NCBI GenBank assembly: GCA_937930305.1
Contig: CALGLE010000002.1
Coordinates: 124,001-188,000, forward strand
Length of the DNA: 64,000 nt
Direction of reading: 5' to 3'
Origin: an uncultured Granulosicoccaceae bacterium
Lineage (GTDB): Bacteria > Pseudomonadota > Gammaproteobacteria > Granulosicoccales > Granulosicoccaceae
In this document: positions 10,067 through 20,220 of the stretch, one piece after another
Layout: every line of letters starts with the position of its first letter
Numbering within the stretch: position 1 is the first letter of the stretch
The notes under the pieces: generated by a model
Database searches by the model: none
What the model was told of the DNA's origin: nothing
Seen by the model: only the letters and a program-made list of their open reading frames with translations
Translations under genes and position numbers: made by a program

Positions 10067-10330
10067 ATGAAACTTATTACTAAAACTATCGCTATGTCTG
10101 CTTTACTAGTCGCTTTCGCAGGCCCAGCTTCTGCCATGGTTAGCTCTAGCCTGTCACACGATGTTCGATCTGCCGCGGGCGCTAACAGCAATATCAACGT
10201 TATCGTTGATGGCGACAAAGTCACACTAACTGGCTACGCAGAAGATCTGTACGCTGTTGCTAAAGCTGAAGCCGCTGCAAAAAATGCCGGTGCTGATTTG
10301 ATTGTTAACAACATCTTTCGCACTAACTAA
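10067..10330 (+). CDS. Small exported BON-like protein, copy 2
   Basis: An 87-residue paralogue of the preceding gene. The signal peptide (ending PASA) and most of the mature region align without gaps, including the shared AGANSNINV stretch, DGDKVTLTGYAEDLYAVAKAE and the terminal VNNIFRTN. The ribosome-binding site is AAAGGAAAC. The pair arose by tandem duplication and is probably one transcript ending at the hairpin at 10348-10380. The function is presumably envelope-related, by analogy with OsmY-type BON proteins. Confidence 0.8.
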   Translation: MKLITKTIAMSALLVAFAGPASAMVSSSLSHDVRSAAGANSNINVIVDGDKVTLTGYAEDLYAVAKAEAAAKNAGADLIVNNIFRTN

Positions 10331-10347
10331 GTGTTAGTAGTTAATAG

Positions 10348-10380
10348 GACCGGAAGACAGTTTGTTTTCCGGTCTTCTTT
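10348..10380 (+). terminator. Rho-independent terminator after BON-like pair
   Basis: The stem GACCGGAAGAC pairs with GTTTTCCGGTC (one G-U pair) around an AGTTT loop, followed by the T-rich TTCTTT. It lies 18 bases after the second BON-like stop codon. Confidence 0.8.
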
Positions 10381-10568
10381 CACTTCAATTATTGAACAAC
10401 ACACCAGTCAACCCGATAGGTTGGCTTGATCCTCTAATCATGTCATCGTCATAACTACATTCAATCAAGTGGAGCAGTGAATTCTTCAATGGATCGTGGA
10501 GCTGGTGATTAAACTAACAACTTCGCCAAATGAATACCATTGCAATGTTGATCTGACTCCAAACCTAA

Positions 10569-11378
10569 CTACACCGTTACCTGATTATATTCCGATTCTG
10601 TGGTAACAGCTTGCCCGGATATGGAATACCAACGGCTAGCTGCGTGTTGTTTCAAAACTTCGACACGTTCACCCGCATCAGAAACGCTCGCCAAAACCGC
10701 CTCCCTGGCGCAGTTCTCAGTGTTGTTCTTCTCGCTTAAATGGCCCAACAAAATGTATTCAAGTGCGGGGTGATCAATGGCTTTGACAACCGGACCTGCT
10801 TGCACATTACCCAGGTGGCCGTAGTTACTTCGAATGCGATGCTGCAAACTCGGTGGGTAGGGCCCGTTTCGCAACATGTCTTCATCGTAGTTGCATTCGA
10901 TCAGCAAACCGTTCGCACCGCGAAGCTTCTCTAACACAAAGGGAGTACAAACGCCCATATCAGTCGCTACGACAAAGCTAACGCCTTGATGGCGAAGAAC
11001 AAATTGGCAAGATTCAGCCGCATCGTGTGGGGTGGGAAAAGGATCCACTTCAATATCGCCCATCATGAAGGGCGCGTGCGCATGAAACAGTTCATACGCA
11101 ATTAAGCGGTTATCTCGAAGGCGTCCAAAGGTGCCATGGGTTAAATGAATGGGCACACCAAATTTGCGCGACAAAGGGCCAATACCCTTTACATGATCAC
11201 TGTGTTCGTGGGAAATCAACACACCGGTTAAATCCGATGGCGCGACCCCTAGAGTCGCCATGCGCTTTAACGTCTCTTTCAACGTAAAACCACAATCAAT
11301 CAACAAGGTCGTGGTCGCTGAGCGCACCAACGTTGCGTTACCCGAACTGCCGCTACCGAGCGAGGCAACTTCTAACAT
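10569..11378 (-). CDS. Metallo-beta-lactamase fold hydrolase (YycJ/PhnP-like)
   Basis: A 269-residue cytoplasmic MBL-fold protein. The metal-binding motif HEHSDH (residues about 57-62), the start LEVASLGSGSSGNATLV and the late LGHLSEKNN are typical of the COG1235 group that includes YycJ/WalJ and PhnP, nucleases or phosphodiesterases. It lies downstream of bamC and dapA on the same strand, as in several gammaproteobacteria, although 136 bases separate it from bamC. Confidence 0.88.
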   Translation of the reverse strand: MLEVASLGSGSSGNATLVRSATTTLLIDCGFTLKETLKRMATLGVAPSDLTGVLISHEHSDHVKGIGPLSRKFGVPIHLTHGTFGRLRDNRLIAYELFHAHAPFMMGDIEVDPFPTPHDAAESCQFVLRHQGVSFVVATDMGVCTPFVLEKLRGANGLLIECNYDEDMLRNGPYPPSLQHRIRSNYGHLGNVQAGPVVKAIDHPALEYILLGHLSEKNNTENCAREAVLASVSDAGERVEVLKQHAASRWYSISGQAVTTESEYNQVTV

Positions 11379-11514
11379 AGTGAGAACAGTTGAATGGGTT
11401 TGATGTGCATAGAACCAAGGTCAGTGGGTTAAGCCAAACAGGTTTCCAAACCGGATCGAATTCGTGATCGCACCCCAGTTCGAATAGAACGTTGGATTTG
11501 CGATCGCACTCGCA

Positions 11515-12483
11515 CTAAACCAGTTGTTTGCGTAAGTCGTTCAGCAACGCTTGTTGCTGCTGACGTGTTAAAGGCTCTGCCGCGTTAACAGTCACTCGTG
11601 CGGCGCTGATATTCACCGGCGTTACTCGAAAAGAGACGGCCACCCCATTCACATTGGCATCGACCCGACCCACATTGCTATCGGTTGTAACCTCACCGGG
11701 GGCCAGATTCTCTAACGCCTTACTGACTCGACGGATCGCTGGAATATAGCTTCGATGAACCACTAAGTAAGTATCAGAGGCCGTTGACTGCAAGGTGGCT
11801 TCATCTAAAACCGCAGATACTGCGGCATCATTTAATATGCCTTTGGCTCGCTGTTCTTGCACACCAAGAAAAACCATTAAACGAACCATCAGTTCGCTGG
11901 TGTTCTCAGGATCATGGCTTGCGGCTGGCCACACATCTTCAGGGCCAACGCTGGCATCGGCATTCACAGCCACCTGTTGTCGCGCAAATACACGCGTGCT
12001 GTTGCCTGCACCGCGCTCTATCCGGAATGCGACACGCGTAACGGTTGCATCACTGTTCAGTAAACTCTTCAGTGCATTGCGACCTGCGTCTTCAGTGAGT
12101 TCACGCCACTGACTGGACATCACACCGGCCACCGGCTCACTCTTGGCAATCGGGAAACGCTCGGCACGCAAGAAGGCCTGTAGCTGAGGCCAAACATCTT
12201 CCGGGCTTTTCTGAATAGTTAAATAATTCTCACTACCCTGACGAACGAACTGGACCGAAGCGGATTCAGGTAACAGGGTGTTTCGGGTGATGGCCCCGCC
12301 GCTTGTGCCGGGCAAAACAAATTGCTCGCCCTCTGCTACGTTGGTTAAATCAGGGGGCACTTGCAGATCTAACGCCGTATCGGCGTTTTTTGTGTACAGC
12401 ACTTCTGGGCTGGTTGCGCGATATCCGGGCTGGCACGCCGCCGTAGAAATACTTAATAAAACAATCGCTAACAGGCGATGCAT
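11515..12483 (-). CDS. bamC: Outer membrane assembly lipoprotein BamC (NlpB)
   Basis: BamC is a lipoprotein of the BamABCDE machine that inserts beta-barrel proteins. The 322-residue protein starts at the ATG at 12483 with a lipoprotein signal peptide (MHRLLAIVLLSISTAAC, acylated Cys17). A flexible stretch with PPDLTN follows, the motif near the N-terminus of BamC that contacts BamD, then two helix-grip domains. A longer in-frame reading to 12624 overlaps dapA and is not needed. It lies 17 bases after dapA, the classical dapA-bamC order. Confidence 0.92.
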   Translation of the reverse strand: MHRLLAIVLLSISTAACQPGYRATSPEVLYTKNADTALDLQVPPDLTNVAEGEQFVLPGTSGGAITRNTLLPESASVQFVRQGSENYLTIQKSPEDVWPQLQAFLRAERFPIAKSEPVAGVMSSQWRELTEDAGRNALKSLLNSDATVTRVAFRIERGAGNSTRVFARQQVAVNADASVGPEDVWPAASHDPENTSELMVRLMVFLGVQEQRAKGILNDAAVSAVLDEATLQSTASDTYLVVHRSYIPAIRRVSKALENLAPGEVTTDSNVGRVDANVNGVAVSFRVTPVNISAARVTVNAAEPLTRQQQQALLNDLRKQLV

Positions 12484-12500
12484 GTCTGTCTCCAAGTCGC

Positions 12501-13385
12501 TTAAGCGGGCAAAGCGCCAGCTTTGATCAAAGCGGTTTTCACCTTCTGATGATAGTCGCTTGCCAGCGGAGTTAACGGCAGTCGTAATGTGGGCCCGCAT
12601 CGCTCCATGGTGTGCAATGCCCATTTAACGGGAATGGGGTTGGACTCCAAAAACAACACAGAGTGCAGATCTTCGATCGGCGCGTTGGCAGCCTCTGCAG
12701 CGGCACGATCTCCCGCAATCGCCGCGCGACACATATCGGCCATGGCTTTCGGTGCCACATTGGCCGTGACTGAAATATCACCGTGACAACCCGCCAACAT
12801 GCTCTCTAGAGCAGTCGCATCATCACCGGTGACGATCATGAAGTCGTCATCGGTTAGTTGCACCAGCTCTTTGATGCGCTCAACGGTGCCAAAAGCCTCT
12901 TTAATCCCAACGATATTACCAATCTTTGACAATCGCGCCGTGGTCTCAGGCGCCATATCCAGTGCGGTGCGACCAGGCACGTTGTACAAAATTTGCGGTA
13001 TCGGCACCGCCTTCGCCACCGCAGTAAAGTGCTGGTACAGTCCTTCCTGAGTGGGCTTGTTGTAATACGGGGTGACCAATAAACACGCATCGGCACCGGC
13101 ATCGGCTGCGTGTTGGGTGAGCTCGATGGCTTCTGCTGTGGCATTACCACCTGTGCCGGCGATGACCGGAATTCGGCCATTCACCAATTTCACCACCTGC
13201 TCAATGACTGCGGCGTGCTCGGGAACCGATAAGGTGGCCGATTCGCCTGTCGTGCCGACTGCCACAATGGCATTCGTACCCTGATCGATGTGCCATTCCA
13301 CCAAATTGGCCAACGCCGGTTTGTCCACCGAACCATCGGTAGCCAAAGGAGTTGCAAGCGCGACCATACTGCCTTGATGGAACAT
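12501..13385 (-). CDS. dapA: 4-hydroxy-tetrahydrodipicolinate synthase
   Basis: DapA condenses pyruvate with aspartate semialdehyde in lysine and diaminopimelate synthesis. The 294-residue TIM barrel contains GTTGES (44-49), the catalytic Tyr134 in LYNVPGRT and the Schiff-base Lys162 in GIKEA. The length is standard. bamC follows on the same strand; the two are a known operon in gammaproteobacteria. Confidence 0.97.
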   Translation of the reverse strand: MFHQGSMVALATPLATDGSVDKPALANLVEWHIDQGTNAIVAVGTTGESATLSVPEHAAVIEQVVKLVNGRIPVIAGTGGNATAEAIELTQHAADAGADACLLVTPYYNKPTQEGLYQHFTAVAKAVPIPQILYNVPGRTALDMAPETTARLSKIGNIVGIKEAFGTVERIKELVQLTDDDFMIVTGDDATALESMLAGCHGDISVTANVAPKAMADMCRAAIAGDRAAAEAANAPIEDLHSVLFLESNPIPVKWALHTMERCGPTLRLPLTPLASDYHQKVKTALIKAGALPA

Positions 13386-13443
13386 TCGAAACGTCTCTGA
13401 TGTCAGGGTGTGTAGATGATACAGCCAACCCGAGCTTCAGGGC

Positions 13444-14547
13444 TTATTCCTTAGCGGATTTAGGCGAGCCAGCCGCTTTTGCCAACGAAGAGGCGCGCAC
13501 ATCCGAACGGGGCCAGACTTTCAACACCGTTTGCGCCAAGGTGGCTAAGGGAATGGCGAAAAATACCCCCCAAACGCCAAATAAGCCACCGAAGAACAGC
13601 ACAGCCAAGATGATGGCCAAAGGATGCAGGTTCACCACCTCGGAGAACAGGAGTGGGACTAGCGCATTGCCATCCAAGATTTGGATGATTTGGTAGTACA
13701 GCATGAGCCACCAAAATTGCGCGGTAAGCCCCCATTGGAAATAGGCAATGATGGCGATGGGCACGGTAACAACCACCGCCCCAATGTAGGGCACGATGAC
13801 AGAAATGCCCACCAAAAAGCTCAGCAGCAGTGAGTAATCTAGGTCAGAGAACGCGAACACCAAATAGGAGGCCAGCCAAACGATGGCTATTTCCACAAAT
13901 TTGCCGCGAATATAATTCGCGATTTTCTGGTCCACCTCACGCCAAACCTGAAACGACAGCTCACTCCCGCGTGGCATGAACTTTTGCGCCCAGGCCAACA
14001 GTTTGTCTTTGTCTTTGAGCGTAAAAAACACCATCAGTGGCACCAACACCGCATAGACGCCCATGATGACCAACGTGCCCACTTGCGCGAACGAGAATTC
14101 CAAAACGTCTTGCGTGGCCTGGCCCAGTTCGGCCCGCAGCGTACCGATCAGCTCGGTGATTTGCTCCACAGTAAAGACTTCGGGGTATTTGTCGGGCAGC
14201 TTCAACAACTGTTCCTGGCCCTGCACAATCATGGCCGGTATAGCCCGAATGACTTGAGTGACTTGTTGCGAGAGCACAGGCACAACACCGAACGCCAAAA
14301 TGAGCGACAGTGTGATGAAGACCAGCAACACCAACACCACGGAAGGCGTTCGAGGTAAGCCGCAACGTTGCAACAGGCCAACCACGCCTTCCAGCAAGTA
14401 AGCCAACACCAACGCGACCAACGCCGGCGCCATGATGTCGCCAAACACCAGAATGAGGCCGAATACTGACAGCAACAAAAACGCGAGGATGACAGCCTGC
14501 GGGTCTGAGAAATTGCGGTCGTACCAATCGCGAATTAAATCAAACAT
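13444..14547 (-). CDS. AI-2E family (PerM-type) permease
   Basis: A 367-residue membrane protein with about eight hydrophobic segments and the family layout: paired N-terminal helices (FLLLSVFGLILVFGDIMAPAL), a soluble region near residues 90-150, and C-terminal helices containing PYIGAVVVTVPIAIIAYFQWG. Family members include TqsA and PerM; some export autoinducer-2 and others are sodium/proton antiporters, so the substrate is open. It sits upstream of dapA on the same strand. The C-terminal tail is short and charged. Confidence 0.88.
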   Translation of the reverse strand: MFDLIRDWYDRNFSDPQAVILAFLLLSVFGLILVFGDIMAPALVALVLAYLLEGVVGLLQRCGLPRTPSVVLVLLVFITLSLILAFGVVPVLSQQVTQVIRAIPAMIVQGQEQLLKLPDKYPEVFTVEQITELIGTLRAELGQATQDVLEFSFAQVGTLVIMGVYAVLVPLMVFFTLKDKDKLLAWAQKFMPRGSELSFQVWREVDQKIANYIRGKFVEIAIVWLASYLVFAFSDLDYSLLLSFLVGISVIVPYIGAVVVTVPIAIIAYFQWGLTAQFWWLMLYYQIIQILDGNALVPLLFSEVVNLHPLAIILAVLFFGGLFGVWGVFFAIPLATLAQTVLKVWPRSDVRASSLAKAAGSPKSAKE

Positions 14548-14661
14548 GAGAGGGGTCAGCGCGTTGCGCGGATATTAGGTCCGAGGCTATTTGGGTGATC
14601 ATTATGCCACCGAATGGGCTTCGCTAATGACACCGATGGAGCCAGATCATTGACGCAGACG

Positions 14662-15558
14662 TCAGTTCGATTCGCAATACGAGCGAGCATACTCAAACAG
14701 CTCTTCCATTAACCGAAAACGGAACTGCTGTCGCTGTCGAACAAAATAAAAGGGGCGCATTAACGGTGGCGACAATGGAATAGCAGTTAACACCCCTAAA
14801 GCTATCTCTTTTTTTATGGTGGCCACCGACACAATGGAAATACCCATGCCGGCCTGAACCGCGCCTTTGATGGCCTCGGTGCTGCCCAGCTCGAAAGGAT
14901 GTTGCAACTGATCCTCCTGGATATGATGCTGCAACAAATAACCGGCAATCACACTTTTGGTGCCGGAACCGTCCTCACGCTGAACAAAAGGGAATTGAGT
15001 TAAATCTTTTGGCTTCACGCTGGACTGGCCAGCCAATGGGTGATCATTCGGCACGATGACAACTAATTCATCTTGCTGGCAATCCTCCACCACCAAATGC
15101 TGTTTGTGCACCTCGCCTTCCACAATGCCCAGATCAATTGAGCTATCGGCTACCAGCGCGACGATGGCATCGGTATTGGCCACCCGTAGACGAACATGAA
15201 CATCGGGAAATTCTCGCCGAAAACCACCCAGCAGTTCGGGCAACATGTATTCCGCGATGGTGGTGCTGGCCCCCAACGTTAAGAGCCCACTTCTGTCACC
15301 GGTGAGTTGCTTCACCGACTCGTGCATGTCGTCGTACAGGGAAAGAATGCGCGAAGCGTAGCCCAGAACCTGTTCGCCAGCGGGCGTCAGGCTAATCTTG
15401 TTATTCACCCGATCAAACAAGCGGGTGTTGAAATCTTGCTCCAGCTGACGAATTTGGTGCGTCACGGCCGGTTGCGTCATGTGCAACATTTCTGCGGCGC
15501 GGGTGAAATTTAAAACACCGGCCACGGTGTGGAATACCTGGAGTCGACGATCAGACAT
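14662..15558 (-). CDS. LysR-family transcriptional regulator
   Basis: A 298-residue regulator. The N-terminal winged helix-turn-helix reads LQVFHTVAGVLNFTRAAEML followed by TQPAVTHQIRQLEQ (residues about 6-40). The effector domain begins with LTLGASTTIAEYMLPELLGG, like the CbbR/YeiE-type branch in which the ligand is often a small anion or metabolite. It is divergent from proS, separated by 89 bases; no other clear target gene lies adjacent, so the regulon is unknown. Confidence 0.92.
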   Translation of the reverse strand: MSDRRLQVFHTVAGVLNFTRAAEMLHMTQPAVTHQIRQLEQDFNTRLFDRVNNKISLTPAGEQVLGYASRILSLYDDMHESVKQLTGDRSGLLTLGASTTIAEYMLPELLGGFRREFPDVHVRLRVANTDAIVALVADSSIDLGIVEGEVHKQHLVVEDCQQDELVVIVPNDHPLAGQSSVKPKDLTQFPFVQREDGSGTKSVIAGYLLQHHIQEDQLQHPFELGSTEAIKGAVQAGMGISIVSVATIKKEIALGVLTAIPLSPPLMRPFYFVRQRQQFRFRLMEELFEYARSYCESN

Positions 15559-15647
15559 ACCTCATTCTACCCACTGTTGGCTGAGGGAACGGCACCAATC
15601 TGGCTATACTGGCTAAACCACTACCTTTTGCGGATACCTTTAGGCCC

Positions 15648-17378
15648 ATGCGAGCCAGTCAGTTTCATATTGCCACCACCAAAGAGACCCCAACAGACGC
15701 AGAAATTGTCAGCCATCAGCTGATGCTGCGCGCCGGCCTCATTCGCCGCCTAGCCTCTGGCTTATACAGTTGGATGCCACTGGGTTTGCGGGTGGTGAGA
15801 AAAATTGAGGCCATCGTGCGCGAGGAAATGAATCGCGCTGGCGCTTTGGAGTTGTTAATGCCTGCCATTCAGCCCGCAGAATTGTGGCAAGAATCGGGGC
15901 GTTGGGAAAAATACGGGCCTGAATTACTGCGCCTGCAAGATCGCCATGATCGAGAGTTTTGTGTGGGGCCCACTCATGAGGAAGTGATTACGGACATCGC
16001 CCGTCGAGAGCTGCGCAGTTACAAACAATTGCCCATTAATTTTTATCAAATTCAAACCAAATTTCGTGATGAAATTCGTCCCCGCTTTGGCGTGATGCGT
16101 AGCCGCGAATTCATTATGAAGGATGCCTATTCGTTTCACATCGATGGCGCGTCTTTGAGTGAAACCTTTGATGACATGCACACAGCCTATTGCGCGGTGT
16201 TTGATCGCATCGGCTTAGACTACCGCGCAGTGGACGCCGACAGCGGCAGCATCGGTGGCGCTAAATCCACAGAATTTCATGTATTAGCGAATAGCGGTGA
16301 AGACGGCCTTGCCACCTCATCGATGAGTGACTATGCGGCTAACGTCGAAAAGGCTGCTGTGGTTTGTACCACCACACGAGGTGATGCAACCCAAGCACAC
16401 ACTGTGATCGACACACCCAAAGTGCACACCATCGCCGAACTGTGTAAAGCCACCGGAGCTGATGCCGCTCAATGCGCCAAAACACTTTTAGTCAATGGTG
16501 TGGGCATGAACAACCATGAAGATGGCAGCGCCGTGGATGGGCCAAAAATTGTTGCGCTTGTTTTGCGAGGCGACCACGAACTCAACGACATCAAAGCCGA
16601 AAAGCATCCTTTGGTTCAATCGCCACTGACCTTTGCTGAAGCGAAAGACATACGCACCGTAGCCAAATGCGACGCAGGCTCCATTGGACCAATCGGATTA
16701 GATGTGCCGATTATTGCCGATCAAGATGCCGCCAACTTAAGCGACTTTGTGGTGGGTGCAAACGAAAACGATAAGCACATAACAGGCGTTAACTGGGGTC
16801 GGGACCTACCCGAACCGGAAGTTGCGGATTTACGAAACGTGGTGGAAGGTGACCCGTCTCCTGACGGCAAAGGCCTGTTAAACATCGTGCGCGGCGTGGA
16901 AGTGGGACATATCTTTGAATTAGGCACCACCTACAGTGAAGCCTTAAAAACCGCCGTACCAGATGAATCAGGTAAAAACCAAATATTGCATATGGGTTGT
17001 TATGGCATTGGTGTTACCCGCGTTGCAGCCGCCGCCATCGAACAAAACCATGACGACAAAGGCATTCAGTGGACTCGCGCCATCGCCCCGTTTGAGGTGG
17101 TGATTGTGCCCATAAACGCCGCTAAATCTGACAGTGTGAAAGCCGCGTCTGAAAAGTTATACCAGGGATTACTGGATGCAGGCTTTGATGTATTACTCGA
17201 TGATCGCCCACTGCGCCCCGGTGTGATGTTCGCCGACATGGAACTCATTGGCATACCACACCGATTGGTGGTGAGCGATAAGTTATTGCCGGAAAACAAA
17301 CTGGAATACCGCAACCGACGCGAGAGTGATTCTGAAGTGATTGACTATGCTGACGCGATAGCGCGAATTAGTGGTTAA
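15648..17378 (+). CDS. proS: Prolyl-tRNA synthetase (bacterial type with editing domain)
   Basis: A 576-residue class II aminoacyl-tRNA synthetase. Motif 1 lies around LPIN and [26 protein letters not shown], the latter spanning motif 2. The INS editing domain that removes mischarged alanine occupies about residues 225-390. Motif 3 and the anticodon-binding domain follow ([42 protein letters not shown]). The length is normal for the bacterial type. It is divergent from the LysR gene. Confidence 0.97.
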   Translation: MRASQFHIATTKETPTDAEIVSHQLMLRAGLIRRLASGLYSWMPLGLRVVRKIEAIVREEMNRAGALELLMPAIQPAELWQESGRWEKYGPELLRLQDRHDREFCVGPTHEEVITDIARRELRSYKQLPINFYQIQTKFRDEIRPRFGVMRSREFIMKDAYSFHIDGASLSETFDDMHTAYCAVFDRIGLDYRAVDADSGSIGGAKSTEFHVLANSGEDGLATSSMSDYAANVEKAAVVCTTTRGDATQAHTVIDTPKVHTIAELCKATGADAAQCAKTLLVNGVGMNNHEDGSAVDGPKIVALVLRGDHELNDIKAEKHPLVQSPLTFAEAKDIRTVAKCDAGSIGPIGLDVPIIADQDAANLSDFVVGANENDKHITGVNWGRDLPEPEVADLRNVVEGDPSPDGKGLLNIVRGVEVGHIFELGTTYSEALKTAVPDESGKNQILHMGCYGIGVTRVAAAAIEQNHDDKGIQWTRAIAPFEVVIVPINAAKSDSVKAASEKLYQGLLDAGFDVLLDDRPLRPGVMFADMELIGIPHRLVVSDKLLPENKLEYRNRRESDSEVIDYADAIARISG

Positions 17379-17408
17379 TTGGAGCGTATGAGGAAGTATT
17401 GAAGTATC

Positions 17409-17585
17409 TTGAAGCCGAGCGATTTTGCACAGATTCAAAAAAAGATTCAAGAGAAAGTGCGACACATTCGCACGCGAACCTATCACGCATTGGGCAGGTT
17501 CTACGATGCGAATGACTTGACTGAAGCTATAGGCAACCGGTGTCGCTTATGGGTATGTCACAAGATAAGGTCTGACCTTCCATGA
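17409..17585 (+). pseudogene. Short coding-like stretch, possible gene remnant
   Basis: From the TTG at 17409 a reading frame gives residues such as FAQIQKKIQEKVRHIRTRT and then YHALGRFYDANDLTEAI. The amphipathic, charged composition looks like true protein sequence up to about 17530. It then runs into the convergent lipoprotein gene, where the frame becomes antisense. No normal start or ribosome-binding site is visible. It could be the tail of a lost gene, perhaps a transposase, but I cannot name the family. Confidence 0.3.
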
Positions 17586-18516
17586 TACTAAATTCTATGA
17601 TTTGGCCCGCTGGATTCGGCACCATGAGCGTTTCAAGCAAATCGGCATCATCAGCAGCTGCGTTACAGCTCACGGCTAATGTGTAGTCACCTGGTTCCAA
17701 ATATGACAATGCGAATGTGTCGCTGTTCAATGACGACGATGCAAAGGGAGCAACCATGCCGTTCCCGTTAGTTGCGATAGCTTCATCAAAGTTATCGGCT
17801 AACGTTGTCGGATCTATTCTGTGTCCAGAATATAAATACACGTTGCCATCCGTACTGCCTTGTTCGAGCGCGCCGCAGGCTTCGTTTGTCTGTAGTGCAG
17901 CGTGATCAATATTGCCGGTTACTAACGCAGCTTGATCAACTGACATAATGCGTACACCGCGTGGTTTTAAAATGTACCGATCAGGGCCAGGGTTATAGGT
18001 CATGGATTGCTGCAAACCAAATTCCACGACCATGCTTTGCTTCGATGTGGGCTCGATGGAAAATGAGCCCAGCTTCAAAACGTCAGATGGCACTTTAAGT
18101 TGTTTAGTACCCTCGGCGTCAACAACGTAGTTAGCGTTATCCTCATCTGGCGCAACGTGTATCAGCATATTTGAGTACTCGCCCACGGGTAGCTCCACTG
18201 AGTCCACAACCAGTCGGCTGTCTTGGCCCTGTACCGTCAATAAATCGAGTGTGAATGTTTCTGCGTCGCCACCGTCTTCGTCCGCGACAAATGTTTCAAC
18301 GACAATGTCTTCCGCGCCCTGCTCACCATTGCGTTGGAAAGTGATTCGCTCAACGGTAATCACAACTTCGGCAGCGTCATCCACAGCAGCGTCTGAAAAA
18401 CTCAGGTCAACATTGGCGGTGTTTGAACTGCCGTCTTTGCTACTGCATGCCGTCAGCGTAAGTAAGGAAAGGCTTGCAGCTAGGAAAAATAGTGTTCGGT
18501 GAATGTGCATTTTCAT
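17527..18516 (-). CDS. DUF4382-domain lipoprotein
   Basis: A 329-residue lipoprotein with signal peptide and lipobox (LLTLTACSS, Cys near residue 24). Residues about 35-180 match the DUF4382 pattern: a start like VDLSFSDAAVDDAAEVVITV, a middle DLLTVQGQDSRLVVD and the ending RYILKPRGVRIM. Such proteins are exported beta-sandwich domains of unknown function. A second, less conserved domain with several cysteines fills the C-terminus. The neighbours are also cell-surface proteins. Confidence 0.8.
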   Translation of the reverse strand: MKMHIHRTLFFLAASLSLLTLTACSSKDGSSNTANVDLSFSDAAVDDAAEVVITVERITFQRNGEQGAEDIVVETFVADEDGGDAETFTLDLLTVQGQDSRLVVDSVELPVGEYSNMLIHVAPDEDNANYVVDAEGTKQLKVPSDVLKLGSFSIEPTSKQSMVVEFGLQQSMTYNPGPDRYILKPRGVRIMSVDQAALVTGNIDHAALQTNEACGALEQGSTDGNVYLYSGHRIDPTTLADNFDEAIATNGNGMVAPFASSSLNSDTFALSYLEPGDYTLAVSCNAAADDADLLETLMVPNPAGQIIEFSIMEGQTLSCDIPISDTGCL

Positions 18517-18782
18517 CTCCGGCAGTGGATATCAAATTTGGCAGCTTCGCCGAAGAGTACGCAATAAGTGTTCCTTATAAGTTATGACTTAGCCCGAGTC
18601 GCGGGCGCTATCTTGACGAACAGCTCTGCCAAAGGCCAGCAGAACAACGACTCTAGTTTATTGCGCTATCAACCTAATTTTTTGAACAGAATTAACTGTA
18701 TAGGTTTAAATTTGGTCGTTTTCTTGCACGGTTCGTTCTAAGTGTGGTTGGATCCTCGCGGTTACACCTAATAGAATTCTAT

Positions 18783-20216
18783 ATGTTCAGATTGAATTTG
18801 ATCCTGTTTGTGGGCCTGATCGCTACGGTGATTGCGACCAGTAACTCTGCGCTTGCCGCAGGCGCAGGCGACTCTGCACCAAATAAATGTTCGGCTACCG
18901 ATGTGGAATACACGATTACCAATATCGTTCCGAGCGGGGCTTGCCTGGTTATTAGCGACACCATCACAGTTGATTTTGATGTCAATATTTTTGGAAATCC
19001 ACAACGCTATAATATGGCTGTTGGGTATACCAACGCTGGCGATAACATACTCCAAGACGTAGCCTGTTTAAATACCGGTATTGACATAGATGGCGTGGGT
19101 TGTGAAGATTACGATGGCTCCGGCACTGCGGCGGTGCCGCATGTAGCCAGTTCCACATTTAATGTCAGTTGCGATTTGGATGGCAACTTATTGGTTGACC
19201 CACTGATGGGTGTGGATTTTTATGTAAGCTTTGATGCTAATTCCGGTGGAACTGTTGCAGAGATCACGTCACCTAAATGTCTAATACAAGCTGGAAACTC
19301 ATTTCCTCTTGCTCCAGCCCAGTTGCAGTTGAATAAAAGTGTCACCAACGATAATGGCGGTAGTGCTGCAATTGCTGATTGGATATTGACCGCCAATTTG
19401 GGTGCGGGTTCAACGGTGCTCAGTGGGCCCGATGGAGTGAGCAGTTCAACTTTGCCAGCCGGTGACTACGTATTAAGCGAAACCGGCCCCGCCGGCTACG
19501 TATTGGATAGTATTGTGTGCAGCGGCGCTACCTATGATGCCGCCACATCAACGCTATCACTTGAACCCGGCCAAGATGCATCGTGTGTATTCAATAACAA
19601 TGACGATATCGTTGTACCACCAACGAGTACAGCACTTACGCTTGTTAAAACGATAGTGAACGACAATGGCGGTACCGCCATTGTTGAAGATTTTGATATT
19701 TCCATCGATGGAGTCGAAGTTGTATCTGGTGTTAGCAACACCGTTGCGGCCGGTGTCCCCCTCTTAATTAGTGAGTTGGATTTGCCATCCTATCGTGAAG
19801 GTACATGGAATTGTATCGACAGCACGGGTTTGACAGCAATACTACCTACTGCGGGATTTGCAACTGGCACAACATTAAACTTAACGGCGGGATCCAACGT
19901 TGTCTGCAGTATAGAAAACAATGACCTTGGTGTGGACTTATCCATTGTGAAAACAGTGTCAAACACAAACCCTTCCATAGGTGACGTAATTGTATTCAAT
20001 TTGGAAGTTGCAAACGCTGGTCCAGATGATGCGACGGGTGTTGTGATAACCGATGTTTTACCGGCAGGATTTGCCTATATCCCAGGCAGCGCTATCGGTG
20101 GTGATAGCCTTGTTGATACCGACCCCCAGGGAACGGGGATAACGTGGAATGTCAACTCTTTACTCAATGGTGCCTCTGCAATGCTTAGCTTTCAGGCAGA
20201 ATTACTCGCACCGTAA
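18783..20216 (+). CDS. Exported protein with prealbumin-like repeats and DUF11 domain, likely 3'-truncated
   Basis: A 477-residue protein with a signal peptide (MFRLNLILFVGLIATVIATS, ending ALA) from the ATG at 18783. After a Cys-containing N-terminal domain come two prealbumin-like beta-sandwich repeats, each opening with a sequence like LNKSVTNDNGG or LVKTIVNDNGG and containing an N/D-rich end (CVFNNND; CSIENND). A DUF11 domain (VDLSIVKTVSNTNPSIGDVI) follows from about residue 388. These are cell-surface adhesive or structural modules. The DUF11 domain stops abruptly at ELLAP, short of its usual last strand, right next to a broken YD-repeat fragment, so the 3' end was probably lost. Confidence 0.72.
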   Translation: MFRLNLILFVGLIATVIATSNSALAAGAGDSAPNKCSATDVEYTITNIVPSGACLVISDTITVDFDVNIFGNPQRYNMAVGYTNAGDNILQDVACLNTGIDIDGVGCEDYDGSGTAAVPHVASSTFNVSCDLDGNLLVDPLMGVDFYVSFDANSGGTVAEITSPKCLIQAGNSFPLAPAQLQLNKSVTNDNGGSAAIADWILTANLGAGSTVLSGPDGVSSSTLPAGDYVLSETGPAGYVLDSIVCSGATYDAATSTLSLEPGQDASCVFNNNDDIVVPPTSTALTLVKTIVNDNGGTAIVEDFDISIDGVEVVSGVSNTVAAGVPLLISELDLPSYREGTWNCIDSTGLTAILPTAGFATGTTLNLTAGSNVVCSIENNDLGVDLSIVKTVSNTNPSIGDVIVFNLEVANAGPDDATGVVITDVLPAGFAYIPGSAIGGDSLVDTDPQGTGITWNVNSLLNGASAMLSFQAELLAP

Positions 20217-20220
20217 AAAT

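Noticed and set aside
12484..12624. N-terminal extension of BamC into dapA
   Set aside because: The lipoprotein signal peptide starts cleanly at the ATG at 12483; the extra residues would be antisense-like and overlap dapA coding.
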